From NCBI GenBank assembly GCA_937951485.1, contig CALEDJ010000030.1, forward strand, positions 1-52,610: 52,610 bases of DNA. Reading direction: 5' to 3'. Position numbers and translations under genes: made by a program. This DNA is from an uncultured bacterium. GTDB taxonomy: Bacteria; Hydrogenedentota; Hydrogenedentia; Hydrogenedentales; CAILVY01. Positions 34,369-43,987 of this stretch are shown piece after piece (the first letter of the stretch is position 1; the number at the start of each line of letters is the position of its first letter). The notes below the pieces were generated by a model. It ran no database searches. It was not told where the DNA came from and saw only the letters and a program-made list of their open reading frames with translations.

Positions 34369-36503
34369 CCGCTTGCCTCTTGTTCCTGACCCTGTGCGCC
34401 CAGAACCCGCCCGCCTGGCCGATGTGCGAAGTCCGTTCCGGAACAGTCGGCGGCCCCGCCATCGTGGTGGACGGAAATCCCAAAACGCCCATGTTCTTTT
34501 CTCCAAACAACCAGTTCGGGCGCGATGAGGTCCTCTTGCGGCAACTGCGACAGGCCGCAGATGCAGGCATCCCGTTCTTTACCGTGAACATGGCCCTGCC
34601 CTGGTGGTCCAGCGACGAAGAGGCGCTGGAAACGCTGGCCCGTTTCTGCGAGGCGCATCCTGACGGTCATTTCCTGCTGCGGCTGTGGCTGGGCCCCAAT
34701 CGGGAGTGGATGGAACAACACCCCGATGAATGTATCACCAAGGCCGACGGCGAACGTATCGGCTACGCCTCCTCTTCCAGTCGGGTCTGGCGCGATGAAG
34801 CCACGGCGATGCTCCGACAACGTATTCAACTCATCCTGGAGAGTCCCCATGCCCCCCGCTTTCTCGGTGTCGCCCTGCATCACCTGAACACCGCCGAATG
34901 GTTCTACCCGGAAACCGATGCCTTCATGGATTACAGTCCTGCCAATCTCCATGCATTTCGCAAATGGCTGCAAAAACAATATAAAAGAGATAAAAATCTG
35001 CAAAAATCATGGAAAATGGATGGCGTAGAACTGGGCAATGCCACTTTCCCCACTCCGGAACTCCGCACTGACGCGGCATGGGGTCCCTTTCGAAACCCCG
35101 ATCAACATCAGGCTGCCATGGACATGCAGCGCTTTCAAAGCGAGATGATGGCGGATACCATTGCCCATTTTGCGCGGGTGGTCAAGGAGGTCACTGAGGG
35201 GCGGTCGCTTACCGCTGCATTTTACGGATACACCTTCGAGTTGAACCACAACGGTCCGAGGGCGCTGGCGCATTCCGGGCATCTGGCCTTGGAAAAGATG
35301 CTGCAATGCAAGGAATTGGACATTATTCTGGCGCCATACGCCTATTTTGAGCGAAAACTGGGGGAACCGGGACATTTCCATTTGCCGGTGGATTCCGTGG
35401 CGCTGCATGGCAAACTGGCCGTGATGGAGGAAGACACCTTTACCCATCTGGCGATGGAGGTTCCCGAGGGCATTATCGCGCCGGGGTGGCAGGACCGCCC
35501 CGACACCTTGGAAGGCACGCTGGCGCTCTTCCGGCGGAACGCCGGCAATTTCCTGACGCATCGCTGCGGGTTCTGGATTTTTGACCTGCTCTCGGACGGT
35601 CGCTGGGACAGCCCGGAATTCTGGAAAAACACGCTGATCCTGCGCCGCATGGCGGCGGAACTGCGGTCCGAGGGGCCGTTTCGTCCGGAGGTAGCGTTCC
35701 TGGCGGACGAGCGCGCCGTCCATGACCTGCGCGCGGACACGCACCCCTGGCTCCTGGAATCACTGGCGCGTTGGCGTTCGGATGTGGCGCGCATCGGCGC
35801 GCCGGTCGGCTATTACCTCCAGAGCGATCTGCCCCGCCTGCCGGATTCGGTGAAGGTGGTCATTCTGGCCAACCCCTATCGCTGGGAAAAGGCGGACCAA
35901 CGCGCCGTGGACCGCCTTTGGAGGCGCGGCGGCACGGTGATCTGGACCTATGCCCCCGGCATCATGGGGCCGGACGGCCCAGACCCGGCGCGGGTCGCCG
36001 AAGTTACGGGGTTTCCCGTCTCCGTCCATTTCGATTCCTCACCCATTCGTTTTGAGGAAGTTTTTACCGGCGAAACGCGCGAACTGCCGGAAGGGTTTCA
36101 ACCGCGCTTCATCATCGGCGGTGACCAGGCGGATGTTGTGGCGCGGTACGCGGACACCGGCGCAGTTGCGGCGGCGGCCCGGCAGGCCGGGCGCGGCGTC
36201 GCCATTTACAGCGCCGTGCCGCGCCTGTCCGCCGGAACGCTGCGGACCATCTGCGAACGCGCGGGCGTTCATCTCTACCGGGACACCCCCGGCATGGTGG
36301 GCGTTGTGGGGCCCTACCTGATACTGCACACCGGATTGGATACGCCCGGCCCCGCGACCCATGCAATCCATTGGCCCAAGCCGTATTCCCGGGTTGACCG
36401 CCTTGTGCCGGATCCACTCCCCACTTTGTATCTACTGACCAGCGACGTATTCCATGGCCCCCTGTCCCCCGGGACGACCGCCATTTTCCGCTTTGAACCT
36501 TAG
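34365..36503 (+). CDS. Secreted GH42-like glycoside hydrolase
   Basis: The protein has 712 residues. The ATG at 34365 overlaps the prenyl synthase stop and gives a short signal peptide (MTACLLFLTLCA); the frame is open upstream to 34203. The N-terminal half is a GH42-like barrel. FLGVALHHLNTAEWFYP and SPANLHAFRKWLQKQY match the segment used by beta-galactosidases for the acid/base and fold, and AVMEEDTFTHL matches the region of the nucleophile strand. A trimerisation-like domain follows (about 480-630). The expected catalytic Glu in the first motif is not obvious, so activity is uncertain. Confidence 0.75.
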   Translation: MTACLLFLTLCAQNPPAWPMCEVRSGTVGGPAIVVDGNPKTPMFFSPNNQFGRDEVLLRQLRQAADAGIPFFTVNMALPWWSSDEEALETLARFCEAHPDGHFLLRLWLGPNREWMEQHPDECITKADGERIGYASSSSRVWRDEATAMLRQRIQLILESPHAPRFLGVALHHLNTAEWFYPETDAFMDYSPANLHAFRKWLQKQYKRDKNLQKSWKMDGVELGNATFPTPELRTDAAWGPFRNPDQHQAAMDMQRFQSEMMADTIAHFARVVKEVTEGRSLTAAFYGYTFELNHNGPRALAHSGHLALEKMLQCKELDIILAPYAYFERKLGEPGHFHLPVDSVALHGKLAVMEEDTFTHLAMEVPEGIIAPGWQDRPDTLEGTLALFRRNAGNFLTHRCGFWIFDLLSDGRWDSPEFWKNTLILRRMAAELRSEGPFRPEVAFLADERAVHDLRADTHPWLLESLARWRSDVARIGAPVGYYLQSDLPRLPDSVKVVILANPYRWEKADQRAVDRLWRRGGTVIWTYAPGIMGPDGPDPARVAEVTGFPVSVHFDSSPIRFEEVFTGETRELPEGFQPRFIIGGDQADVVARYADTGAVAAAARQAGRGVAIYSAVPRLSAGTLRTICERAGVHLYRDTPGMVGVVGPYLILHTGLDTPGPATHAIHWPKPYSRVDRLVPDPLPTLYLLTSDVFHGPLSPGTTAIFRFEP

Positions 36504-36604
36504 CCCAGGGTGTCAGGCTGGCGGTTGCATGGCCAATCATCGAGAAAAATGAATAATCGCCGCTTCATGTCGTCAAATTGGTAAAAGACCGGAGTGCGTC
36601 GCGC

Positions 36605-37246
36605 ATGGGAGTGTCGTTGGGAGCCGTCTTGCGGTATGATAGCGTCGCTGTGGAAGTGAACGCTTCAGACCAGGCCGGGCCTTCGGGAACGGCGGAAGAC
36701 AGGCTTCTGGCGGCCCAGGCCCGCTCAGGAGACGTATCCGCTTTCGAGGAACTGGTCCGGCGGTATCGCAACGACGTGTTTGCGTTGAGTTACCATTTTG
36801 TTCGCAACCGCGAAGAGGCGTGGGATATCTCGCAGGAGGTGTTTATCAAGGCATATCGTTCATTGAAATGGTTCCGGGGCGATGCCAGTTTCAAGACATG
36901 GCTGATGCGTATCACGGCAAACCACTGCAAGGACCATTTCAAGAAGCGCCGTCTGGATACCATGCCCTTCGAGGACGCGGTGAAGACCGAGGCGTCGGCG
37001 GCGACACCCACGCCGACGGAGCGCCTGGAGGCGGCGGAACTGGGTGCGGCGATAGAAAAAGCCGTGGACATGCTGCCCGCGAAGCATCGAACGGCGTTTA
37101 TTCTGCGCGAATACGAAGGATTGTCGTACCAGGACATGGCGAAAGTGATGCGGTGCAATCTGGGCACGGTGATGAGCCGGTTGCATCACGCACGGAAGAA
37201 ACTTCAAAATACGCTCATAGGGATGGGCGTGGTGGAGGAATCCTGA
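36605..37246 (+). CDS. ECF-type RNA polymerase sigma factor
   Basis: This 213-residue product has region 2 (FEELVRRYRNDVFALSYHFV, EAWDISQEVFIKAYRSL, FKTWLMRITANHCKDH) and region 4 (LPAKHRTAFILREYEGLSYQDMAKVM, VMSRLHHARKKL). The start is uncertain. ATG 36605 is the only in-frame ATG, but TATGAT at 36635-36640 resembles a -10 box, and GTG at 36650 would give a family-length protein (MEVNASDQ). The anti-sigma gene follows 1 base later, the usual pairing. Confidence 0.92.
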   Translation: MGVSLGAVLRYDSVAVEVNASDQAGPSGTAEDRLLAAQARSGDVSAFEELVRRYRNDVFALSYHFVRNREEAWDISQEVFIKAYRSLKWFRGDASFKTWLMRITANHCKDHFKKRRLDTMPFEDAVKTEASAATPTPTERLEAAELGAAIEKAVDMLPAKHRTAFILREYEGLSYQDMAKVMRCNLGTVMSRLHHARKKLQNTLIGMGVVEES

Positions 37247-37247
37247 T

Positions 37248-37706
37248 ATGGATGCCTGCCGATGGATGAAACAAGTGGATGCCTACGCCGACGGGGAATC
37301 GGCCGAAAAGGCCCAGGCCATTGAAGCCCATGTGGGTGCCTGCCGTATCTGCGCGGATTACCTGGCGCAATTGAACCGCATTCGGGACGGCGTCAGCGCC
37401 GTGGCGCGCCGGGAAACGATTCAGGATGCCCAGTTTCCCGCGTTCATGCGCGGCATCCGGGAAGGGATAGAATCACCCGCCCCCGCATACGGGCGTGGTG
37501 CGTTCGCCATTCTGTCGTTCGGCATGGCGGCGCTGATTGTGGCCGTGGCGGCGTTCGCCGTGCTTTCCGGCGGTCCGGCCCCGGTAAAGGCCACCGAAGT
37601 GGAATCCGTGTACACCGACCTCGAAGGCGCCACGCTCAACACCTATAACTCCGAGGATGGCGTGACCACCATCTGGGTGACTGTGGGCAAGGATGACGTA
37701 TGGTAA
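37248..37706 (+). CDS. Anti-sigma factor with zinc-finger (ZAS) domain
   Basis: The protein has 152 residues. The zinc set Cys4, His28, Cys32, Cys35 (HVGACRIC) marks a ZAS/zf-HC2 anti-sigma domain. A membrane segment lies at about 84-108 (GAFAILSFGMAALIVAVAAFAVL). The remaining 45 residues would be periplasmic. It should hold the ECF sigma factor encoded just upstream at the membrane until a signal arrives. The stop overlaps the next gene by 7 bp. Confidence 0.92.
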   Translation: MDACRWMKQVDAYADGESAEKAQAIEAHVGACRICADYLAQLNRIRDGVSAVARRETIQDAQFPAFMRGIREGIESPAPAYGRGAFAILSFGMAALIVAVAAFAVLSGGPAPVKATEVESVYTDLEGATLNTYNSEDGVTTIWVTVGKDDVW

Positions 37707-38161
37707 CAGGCATCGTCATAGCGCTGCTCGCCGCATCGGGGGCCGGGGGGACGACGGACGCAAAGGTGCTGCTTTCGGTTTGGGCGGTGCAGGCCACCAG
37801 CGAAGAGCGCGAAACCAGGCATTTTGATCCGGGGCTGGAAACGATTCGCGACGCCGTGGCCGACCTGCCTTTCGACACCTACCGGCGCGTGCGCGCCGAC
37901 CAGAAAGAGGCGGCCTGTGGCGTGGAAACCCGCTTTCCGCTCGATGCCCGCTACACGTTGTTCGTGAAGCCCGTGTCCAAAGAGGAGGATGGACGCATCC
38001 GGCTGGATATCCGGGTGGAAATGGCACCCAAGAAGGAAAGCGACAAACCGGTCAACGCCCTCAGCACGCGCATGATAGCGGCTCCCGGCAAAAAAACGCG
38101 CCTTGGCGGCTTCAAACTGGACAAGGGGGAATTACTGATTGTGCTGGCCGCAGGCAAGTGA
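37700..38161 (+). CDS. Secreted protein of the ECF module
   Basis: This 153-residue protein has a hydrophobic N-terminus (VTGIVIALLAASGAGG) likely to act as a signal peptide, then a beta-rich soluble domain ending LLIVLAAGK. No family is recognised. It overlaps the anti-sigma gene by 7 bp, so the three genes form one unit. I infer a periplasmic partner or sensor for the anti-sigma factor. Confidence 0.75.
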   Translation: MVTGIVIALLAASGAGGTTDAKVLLSVWAVQATSEERETRHFDPGLETIRDAVADLPFDTYRRVRADQKEAACGVETRFPLDARYTLFVKPVSKEEDGRIRLDIRVEMAPKKESDKPVNALSTRMIAAPGKKTRLGGFKLDKGELLIVLAAGK

Positions 38162-39061
38162 TCAGAAGGTGATCACCGCTGTCCGGTCCTGTTCCTCTCC
38201 CGCAGTCCAATGCTTGCCGGGAATCAACGAACGCGCGGCAAAACGCCCATCGCTCAATCCCAAAGTGCGCAGTTCGAGCCGGTCGTCATACACATCCACT
38301 ACGCGATATTCGACCGGATATTCCGGCATGGCCCCCGTCACGATCTGCGTAACGCCCCCCGCGCGTGCGATGTAGTGCATGTGCATGTGCCCGGAGAAAA
38401 TCGCCCGCACATCCGGAAAATCGCATAACAATTCCAGCAACAGCGGCCCGTTGTCCAGGGTTCCGCTGTCCTGAATGCCCGGAACGCGCAGTCGGTCCGG
38501 GATCGGCAGGGCAGGGTAATGCGTCGCAATGATTGCAGGAGTGCCCCGATGCCCGGCGAGATCCCGTTCCAGCCATGACAACTGCTCCGGCGGAATCGCC
38601 CAGCGCGCGCGGTCCAGCGAATCGTCCATGGTCGCCGCGACCACCGGCTCGCATTCCGGGCTGATTGCGCCGTCCGCCCAGCGCCACCAGGGGTCCAGCA
38701 CGCAGAAATGAAGATTTTTGTGCGTGAAAGAGTAATAGGTGCGCGGTTCCGGCAGCCGCGCCGCGAATGCCTCCAGAAACCACGCGCGCGCTTCCTCCGA
38801 CACAAAATCGTGGTTGCCGCCCATGGGGTAGTAGGCCAGGCCCAGCGACTCCATCGCGGCGTATGTCTCGAAAACCGCCGCGCGATCCTGTCGGCTGCAC
38901 AGGTCGCCGGTTGCGAGAATGAAATCCGCCCCCTTCGTGCGCAAATCCACCGTGAGGACCGGCATCAATTCCGGCATCATCGAGCAGAGCACCCGGTTGT
39001 TCCAGACCCCGTCCCGCTGACTCGCCAGGTGCAGATCCGTCAAATGCACAAACCGCCACAT
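38162..39061 (-). CDS. Calcineurin-like metallophosphoesterase
   Basis: This 299-residue class III phosphodiesterase-like protein shows all five metal motifs: DLH (residues 9-11), GD (ATGDLC), GNHD, H in ATHYPALP, and GHxH (FSGHMHMHY). It starts MWRFVHLTDLHLAS without a signal peptide, so it is cytoplasmic. The substrate could be a cyclic nucleotide or a phospholipid headgroup. It abuts the convergent secreted-protein gene with no gap. Confidence 0.92.
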   Translation of the reverse strand: MWRFVHLTDLHLASQRDGVWNNRVLCSMMPELMPVLTVDLRTKGADFILATGDLCSRQDRAAVFETYAAMESLGLAYYPMGGNHDFVSEEARAWFLEAFAARLPEPRTYYSFTHKNLHFCVLDPWWRWADGAISPECEPVVAATMDDSLDRARWAIPPEQLSWLERDLAGHRGTPAIIATHYPALPIPDRLRVPGIQDSGTLDNGPLLLELLCDFPDVRAIFSGHMHMHYIARAGGVTQIVTGAMPEYPVEYRVVDVYDDRLELRTLGLSDGRFAARSLIPGKHWTAGEEQDRTAVITF

Positions 39062-39327
39062 AAAGCCGCCTCGCCATCACGCATGCGCGCACACCATAGC
39101 ACAGTTCCGGGAGCATTGCCAATCACAGTCCCATCTGTTTTACCGGCGGTGTCTCGCTTATCCTTGGTATGGAGATCATGTACAACGATGAAGTGCTCCG
39201 CCATTCGGCCAGAGACTTATAGAATCCAGACTGCTCAAGGTTGTATGTCCCGTGTCAGTCCGTGTTCCTTGCATTGAACCGGATTCCCCACATACCATGA
39301 CCCGACAACAAACGGAAGGGACACACC

Positions 39328-41604
39328 ATGATTTATGCGGCGGGATTTTTGCTTGGTTTCTGGCTGGGCGCGGACCCAACAGCGGACACGGCGTTCTGGC
39401 AGGAATACCATGAAGCCTATCCGCTGCGGCACGGGGAAGGCGCGAACGATGTGCGGGCGGTGGCGGCGGATGCCGCCGGCAATGTCTATGCGGCGACGCG
39501 CGCCGGGGCCTTTGTGCTGCCGAATGGAGGCAAGGAATGGGCCGGGCCGCTCGCAGGCGGGGGCATGGGCGAAGCAGGACCTTGTTACGACCTCTGCGTG
39601 GACTCCGCCGGCACAGTGTGGATGGCGGGCTGGCGCGGACTGTATCGCGCCGCCCCCCCAAGGGGCGCGCTGTCTGAGGACGCCAACGAACACCATGTGC
39701 CCGGCATGGAATTGGCCGCCGCAATGGATACCCCTCTCCTGGTGGTGTGCGTTCACCGGGAAGGGGTCGCGGCGGCGGGACCGGGAGAAGGGCCAGGGCC
39801 GGGGCGCTGGGTGCACATAGCGCCGGGGCATCAGCATTCCGGCGCGCTTCCGGCGGGGTGCCCGAAAAGCGTGCGACGCATGTTGCCGGACGGCGATGAT
39901 GCGTTCTGGATCGCCACCGGCATGGGCCTGTGCCATTACACGCCCGACGGCGTGAAGATATATCAGAAAAGCGATGAAATTCTGTCGTCGGACGTGTATG
40001 GGCTGGCCTATGCCGCTGACGGCACGCTGTGGGTCGGCGGTTTGGGGGGGGTGACGTTGTACCGCGAGGGCCGCCGTGTCGGGCAGTTCACGCCGGCGGA
40101 CGGGTTGCCGAGCGCATTGGTTCAGGCGGTGGCCCGCGACCCGGAGGGGTGCATGTGGGTGGGCACGGACAAGGGCGTGGCGCGCTATGACGGGCGGGAG
40201 TGGTCGCTGCGGCACAGCCGCCGCTGGCTGCTCGATGACGATGTGCGCCACATCGCTTTTGACGCGGACGGCACGGCCTGGATCGCGACGGCGGGCGGCG
40301 TAAGCGCGATCAGGCGCAGGCAGATGACGCTGGCGGAAAAAGCCGGGTATTTCCATGCGGTCACCGAGGCGCGGCATGTGCGCGACCCGTATATCGTGGA
40401 GCGGTGCCGCCTCGCCGTGCCCGGCGACCTCGCGACGTGGACGCCGGAGGATGACGACAATGACGGCGGCTATACCGCGATGTACCTGGCGGCGGAATCG
40501 TTCCGCTACGCCGCAACCCAAGACCCCGATGCGCTGGACAAGGCGCGCAAAGCATTCGACACGCTGCATCTGCTGCAAACCGTCACCGGAACGCCGGGTT
40601 TCATCGCCCGTAGCGTCGTGCCGGCAGACTGGACGCACATGCACGACCCCAACCGCACCTACACGCCGCAGGAACGCGCTGACGCGCTTGCGCGCGACCC
40701 GCGTTACAAGCCGGTGGAAGAGCGGTGGCGTCCCTCGGCGGACGGCAAATGGCTCTGGAAAGGCGACACGAGCAGCGATGAAATCACCGCGCATTTCTTC
40801 GGCTGGGCGGTGTATTACGACCTGGCGGCGGATGATGCGGACAAAGAACGCATCCGCGACCTGACCCGGCGCGTCATGGACCACATCATCAACGGCGGCT
40901 TTGTGCTGCTGGATATTGACGGGAAACACACGCGGTGGGGGGTGTGGGCGCCGGAGCGTCTCAACCATGACCCCGACTGGGCACCGGAACGCGGCATCAA
41001 TTCCGCCGAAATCCTTTCGTATCTGAAGACCGCACACCATGTCACGGGCGATGAACGCTACCAGGTGATGTACCTGCACCTGATTAACACCCACGGCTAC
41101 GCCGAGAATGCGCGGCACGCCAAGACCTATGAACCCGCCTGGCGCACGCATATTGACGCGGAACTGCTGGCCTTCACCTATCCGGGCCTGCTCCGCTATG
41201 AAACGGACCCCGAACTGCTGGCCATCTACCGCGAAAGTCTCGACCACTGGTATGACGGCGTGCGCAACGAGCAAAACGCCTTCGCCGACATGATCCATGC
41301 GTGGTTGACCGGAAAGGACCCGGAACCGGCGGCGACCTTGTTCATGCTGCGCGACACGCCGCTCGACCTTATCAACTGGCGGATGGACAACAGCCGGCGC
41401 GAAGACCTGCATCTGCGGCGCGAACCCATCCTCGAAGACATGCAGACGTCTCGGTTGCTCCCGCCCAGCGAACGCGGCGTCATCCGCTGGGACAAGAACC
41501 CCTGGGCGGCGGTTCAGGGTGACGGCGGCCATTCCGAGTGGGCGCCGACCTTCTGGCTGCTCCCCTACTGGATGGCGCGGTACATGGGATTGCTTGCGGG
41601 ATAG
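39328..41604 (+). CDS. Secreted propeller protein with alpha/alpha-toroid C-terminus
   Basis: The protein has 758 residues. The start follows GGAAGGG. A short hydrophobic leader (IYAAGFLLGFWLGA) suggests export. Residues about 40-325 contain repeated two-component-regulator-propeller blades (DSAGTVWMAGWRGLY, AADGTLWVGGLGGVTLY, DPEGCMWVGTDKGVARYDG). Residues about 370-750 look helical, with a glycosidase-toroid feel (TAHFFGWAVYYDLA, AELLAFTYPGLLRYE). No catalytic residue can be named. Similar outer-membrane sensors have kinase domains; this one does not. Confidence 0.75.
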   Translation: MIYAAGFLLGFWLGADPTADTAFWQEYHEAYPLRHGEGANDVRAVAADAAGNVYAATRAGAFVLPNGGKEWAGPLAGGGMGEAGPCYDLCVDSAGTVWMAGWRGLYRAAPPRGALSEDANEHHVPGMELAAAMDTPLLVVCVHREGVAAAGPGEGPGPGRWVHIAPGHQHSGALPAGCPKSVRRMLPDGDDAFWIATGMGLCHYTPDGVKIYQKSDEILSSDVYGLAYAADGTLWVGGLGGVTLYREGRRVGQFTPADGLPSALVQAVARDPEGCMWVGTDKGVARYDGREWSLRHSRRWLLDDDVRHIAFDADGTAWIATAGGVSAIRRRQMTLAEKAGYFHAVTEARHVRDPYIVERCRLAVPGDLATWTPEDDDNDGGYTAMYLAAESFRYAATQDPDALDKARKAFDTLHLLQTVTGTPGFIARSVVPADWTHMHDPNRTYTPQERADALARDPRYKPVEERWRPSADGKWLWKGDTSSDEITAHFFGWAVYYDLAADDADKERIRDLTRRVMDHIINGGFVLLDIDGKHTRWGVWAPERLNHDPDWAPERGINSAEILSYLKTAHHVTGDERYQVMYLHLINTHGYAENARHAKTYEPAWRTHIDAELLAFTYPGLLRYETDPELLAIYRESLDHWYDGVRNEQNAFADMIHAWLTGKDPEPAATLFMLRDTPLDLINWRMDNSRREDLHLRREPILEDMQTSRLLPPSERGVIRWDKNPWAAVQGDGGHSEWAPTFWLLPYWMARYMGLLAG

Positions 41605-41710
41605 ACGAAGTCGCGTTGTTTCATGTTGTCCTCAAGATAAGGCGATGGTTTCGGGCGCATCGGTCGGGCGGCGCAGGCCCGAGCGGTTCCGGCAAAGGCA
41701 CGACGCAAAT

Positions 41711-41970
41711 ATGCCTGTTCTTCCCAATGCAAGCGGCAGGAAAAAATGCAGTGAGCGCTGCATCGTTCTGGGACTTTTTTTGGGATCATGCCTGCTGGCC
41801 TTGGGCATCGTGGAAACCGGCCTGCGTATTCGAAGCGCTCTGAGACCGGTGTATTTGGGACCCACCATTGATCCGGACGCGCATCGCGGCTGGCGAACAC
41901 GGCCCAATTATCAGTTTACGGACCAAGCCTTGGACTGCGAGGGTAATTCCTACGCACTATCGCTCGGAAG
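41711..41970 (+). pseudogene. Truncated N-terminus of an SGNH/GDSL-type protein
   Basis: The frame starts MPVLPNASGRKKC and has a membrane anchor (CIVLGLFLGSCLLALGIVE), then RIRSALRP, DAHRGWRTRPNYQF and DCEGNSYALSLG. These resemble the beginning of membrane-anchored SGNH hydrolases (GWR-x-RPN and D-x-x-G-N-x-Y). The catalytic GDS block and everything after are absent. The frame runs on to 42148, but past about 41960 it is antisense to the GH36-like relic. It is therefore a fragment cut at a rearrangement point. Confidence 0.6.
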
Positions 41971-42176
41971 GTGCGCCGGACCAGACCGTTGGACAGCGCA
42001 ATCCCTAGGCCGTCCGGGGTGCGATATGCCGCAGCCGTGCGGTCTATCGAGTACACGAGCCAGTCACGCCCCGCAACCGCCTCCGATTCGGGAAGCAGCG
42101 GCAATTCCTCCAACGTGGCGGAGACGGCCATCGCATGAAGACCGGTGAGCACCGTCAGCAGAATGCATCCCTTCAT
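41955..42176 (-). pseudogene. Truncated N-terminus of a GH36-like alpha-galactosidase
   Basis: The ATG at 42176 overlaps the flavoprotein gene stop (ATGA). A signal peptide (MKGCILLTVLTGLHAMAVSA) is followed by GRDWLVYSIDRTAAAYRTPD and ALSNGLVRRTFR, typical of the start of planctomycete-type melibiases. Homology ends at about 41960, and the frame stops at 41916. The (beta/alpha)8 catalytic body is missing. It faces the SGNH fragment head-on. Confidence 0.6.
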
Positions 42177-42796
42177 CTCGCATTTCCCCGTTTTTGTTGG
42201 GCTTTTGCGACAAGTTTTCCGCCCAGCAGGCGGGCTTTCTTTCGCGCGCGGTCACTCAGACGCGGGCGTTGCCGCATTGCGGCAAGGCCCATGAACAGCA
42301 CACCCACTGGATAAAAGCCGAGGAGTCCGGCGGTTTCCTTGAGCGAACGGACGATGCGCGTGCTCAGACGCGAGATGAACGCGGGCGCTGCGGAAGAGGT
42401 GATCAGTACGGCGGGCTTGTCTTTGCGGGGATTGCGTATCTTGGGCGCTGGCTTGCCCCAGGGCCAATAGGCGGTGCAGAGCAGTCGTTCCATGAACCGC
42501 TTGGTCACCGCCGTGACACTCCCGAAGTTCATCGGCGATGCTAACACCAGCGCGTCCGCCGCGTCCAGCGCCGCCAAAAGCGCCTGCATGTCATCTTCGA
42601 TGACGCATTCGCCGCGCTGCGGTCCTTCCGCCTGCGTGCAGGTTCTGCAATTCCGGCAGAATTCGATGTGCGCGTCAATCAAATGGATTATTTCCGTTTC
42701 AGCGCCGGCATCCCGCGCGGCGGCCAATACTTCGTCCACGGCGGCATCCGTCATGCCCCCCTTGCGATAACCGCCGACAATGGCAATGATTTTCAT
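42173..42796 (-). CDS. NADPH-dependent FMN reductase-like flavoprotein
   Basis: This 207-residue flavodoxin-fold protein has the loop GGYRKGGMTDAAVDEVL binding FMN phosphate, the cysteine pair FCRNCRTC common in this iron-sulfur-flavoprotein-like subgroup, and LASPMNFGSVTAVTKRFMER as the conserved middle. The C-terminal 30 residues are basic. It follows the sialidase gene by 18 bp and overlaps the GH36 relic by 4 bp, so it is in the same minus-strand operon. Confidence 0.88.
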   Translation of the reverse strand: MKIIAIVGGYRKGGMTDAAVDEVLAAARDAGAETEIIHLIDAHIEFCRNCRTCTQAEGPQRGECVIEDDMQALLAALDAADALVLASPMNFGSVTAVTKRFMERLLCTAYWPWGKPAPKIRNPRKDKPAVLITSSAAPAFISRLSTRIVRSLKETAGLLGFYPVGVLFMGLAAMRQRPRLSDRARKKARLLGGKLVAKAQQKRGNAR

Positions 42797-42814
42797 GGAA
42801 TGTCTTGAGCGCCT

Positions 42815-43987
42815 CTACCGGTTCGTCTTAAGAATCGTTCCGGCGATGTGGCGGGTGCCATCGGCCTGGTTGAAGTAATAGACCACGAGGTAGCGGCCGT
42901 CGGCCATGGCGCAGACCCAAGGATAGCCCAGATCCCCATTGCCTCCATCGTCCCGAAGGATAATTTCCTCGCTCTCCGATATATTCTCCGCTTCCGCGTC
43001 CAGCACGCGGGCGCGAATGCCGTAGGGTTCGTGACGGTAACCGTAGACCAGCAGGATGCGCCCGTCGGGGAGGGCCGTCGCGCAGTGGGGATGCCCCTTG
43101 AATCCCGCGTCTTCCCAGGGCTGAAACGACTTTCCACCGTCAGTGGAACGCGCAACGGTGGTGTGATCGTCGAAATCCGCCGTGCGCATGAACGCAATCA
43201 ATGCGCCCTTGGGCGTCTCATAGAGGGCCGTTTCGTTGAACGTGACTTTCTCGTCCCGGGCGACGGGCGTCCGATATTCCCACGTCAGGCCGCCATCCAT
43301 GGATGCCATCAGATGCACTTCGGTCAGGCGCGGTTGCAGGCGCGACTGCGTCGCCACCGCCCAATACAGCGTGCCGTCGCGGCTTTCGACCATCGGCCCG
43401 CGATTGTAGGCCGGGCACGGCTCCTTGAACACCGTAAGCGTGACATTGCCCGAAACCGGCGGCGGCTTGATCGGACCCTGCCAGGAATTGCCGCCGTCCA
43501 TGGACCGCATCAGGTAGCCGCCCATAAACACGAAATCGTCGTGACGCAACGTGTCGGGAACCTTCGACGCGGCATCGCCGCGCAGCAGCGCCCAACCGTA
43601 ACTGCTGCAAACGATGGTGCCGTCGCGCAGTTGGGTCATGCAGGGGTCCTGAGACCCGCCGAAGGGGTGCGCCAGAATCAGTTCCGGTTCAGTGGTCCAG
43701 GTGGCCGCGTTGTCCCGCGACCGCACCAGCACAAGGTAACTGTTGGGGTCCGTGTGGCTCGAACCGGGTTCCCCCAGATAGCGGCGCTCCGGCGCGCGCC
43801 GAAACGCAACCAGCAATTCGCCGTCCGGGCGGCAGACCACCGACGGGAACGCGCTGTAGAACCGTTCATCGCTGTAGATGACAATGTCCGTTTCCTTTTC
43901 CAGCGCCGCCGCCGGCGCCGCGCCCTGAACTACCTGCGCGCCCGGCACGAGCAGCATACTGATGATAACCGCGTTCCGTAATGACAT
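42815..43987 (-). CDS. Secreted sialidase-family (BNR repeat) protein
   Basis: This 390-residue protein starts behind AAAGGAG and has a signal peptide (SLRNAVIISMLLVPGAQVVQG). Asp-boxes SMDGGNSW, SMDGGLTW and STDGGKSF mark a six-bladed propeller. An arginine in VAFRRAPERR and a Glu/Tyr region (YGYRHEP) are in plausible places for the active site. Members cleave sialic acids or other terminal sugars. The operon continues into the flavoprotein and the broken GH36 gene. Confidence 0.85.
   Translation of the reverse strand: MSLRNAVIISMLLVPGAQVVQGAAPAAALEKETDIVIYSDERFYSAFPSVVCRPDGELLVAFRRAPERRYLGEPGSSHTDPNSYLVLVRSRDNAATWTTEPELILAHPFGGSQDPCMTQLRDGTIVCSSYGWALLRGDAASKVPDTLRHDDFVFMGGYLMRSMDGGNSWQGPIKPPPVSGNVTLTVFKEPCPAYNRGPMVESRDGTLYWAVATQSRLQPRLTEVHLMASMDGGLTWEYRTPVARDEKVTFNETALYETPKGALIAFMRTADFDDHTTVARSTDGGKSFQPWEDAGFKGHPHCATALPDGRILLVYGYRHEPYGIRARVLDAEAENISESEEIILRDDGGNGDLGYPWVCAMADGRYLVVYYFNQADGTRHIAGTILKTNR

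Noticed and set aside
39235-41532. Minus-strand frame of 765 codons
   Set aside because: It is antisense to the propeller protein with its clear blades and start signal. Arg/Pro/His-rich composition marks a shadow frame.
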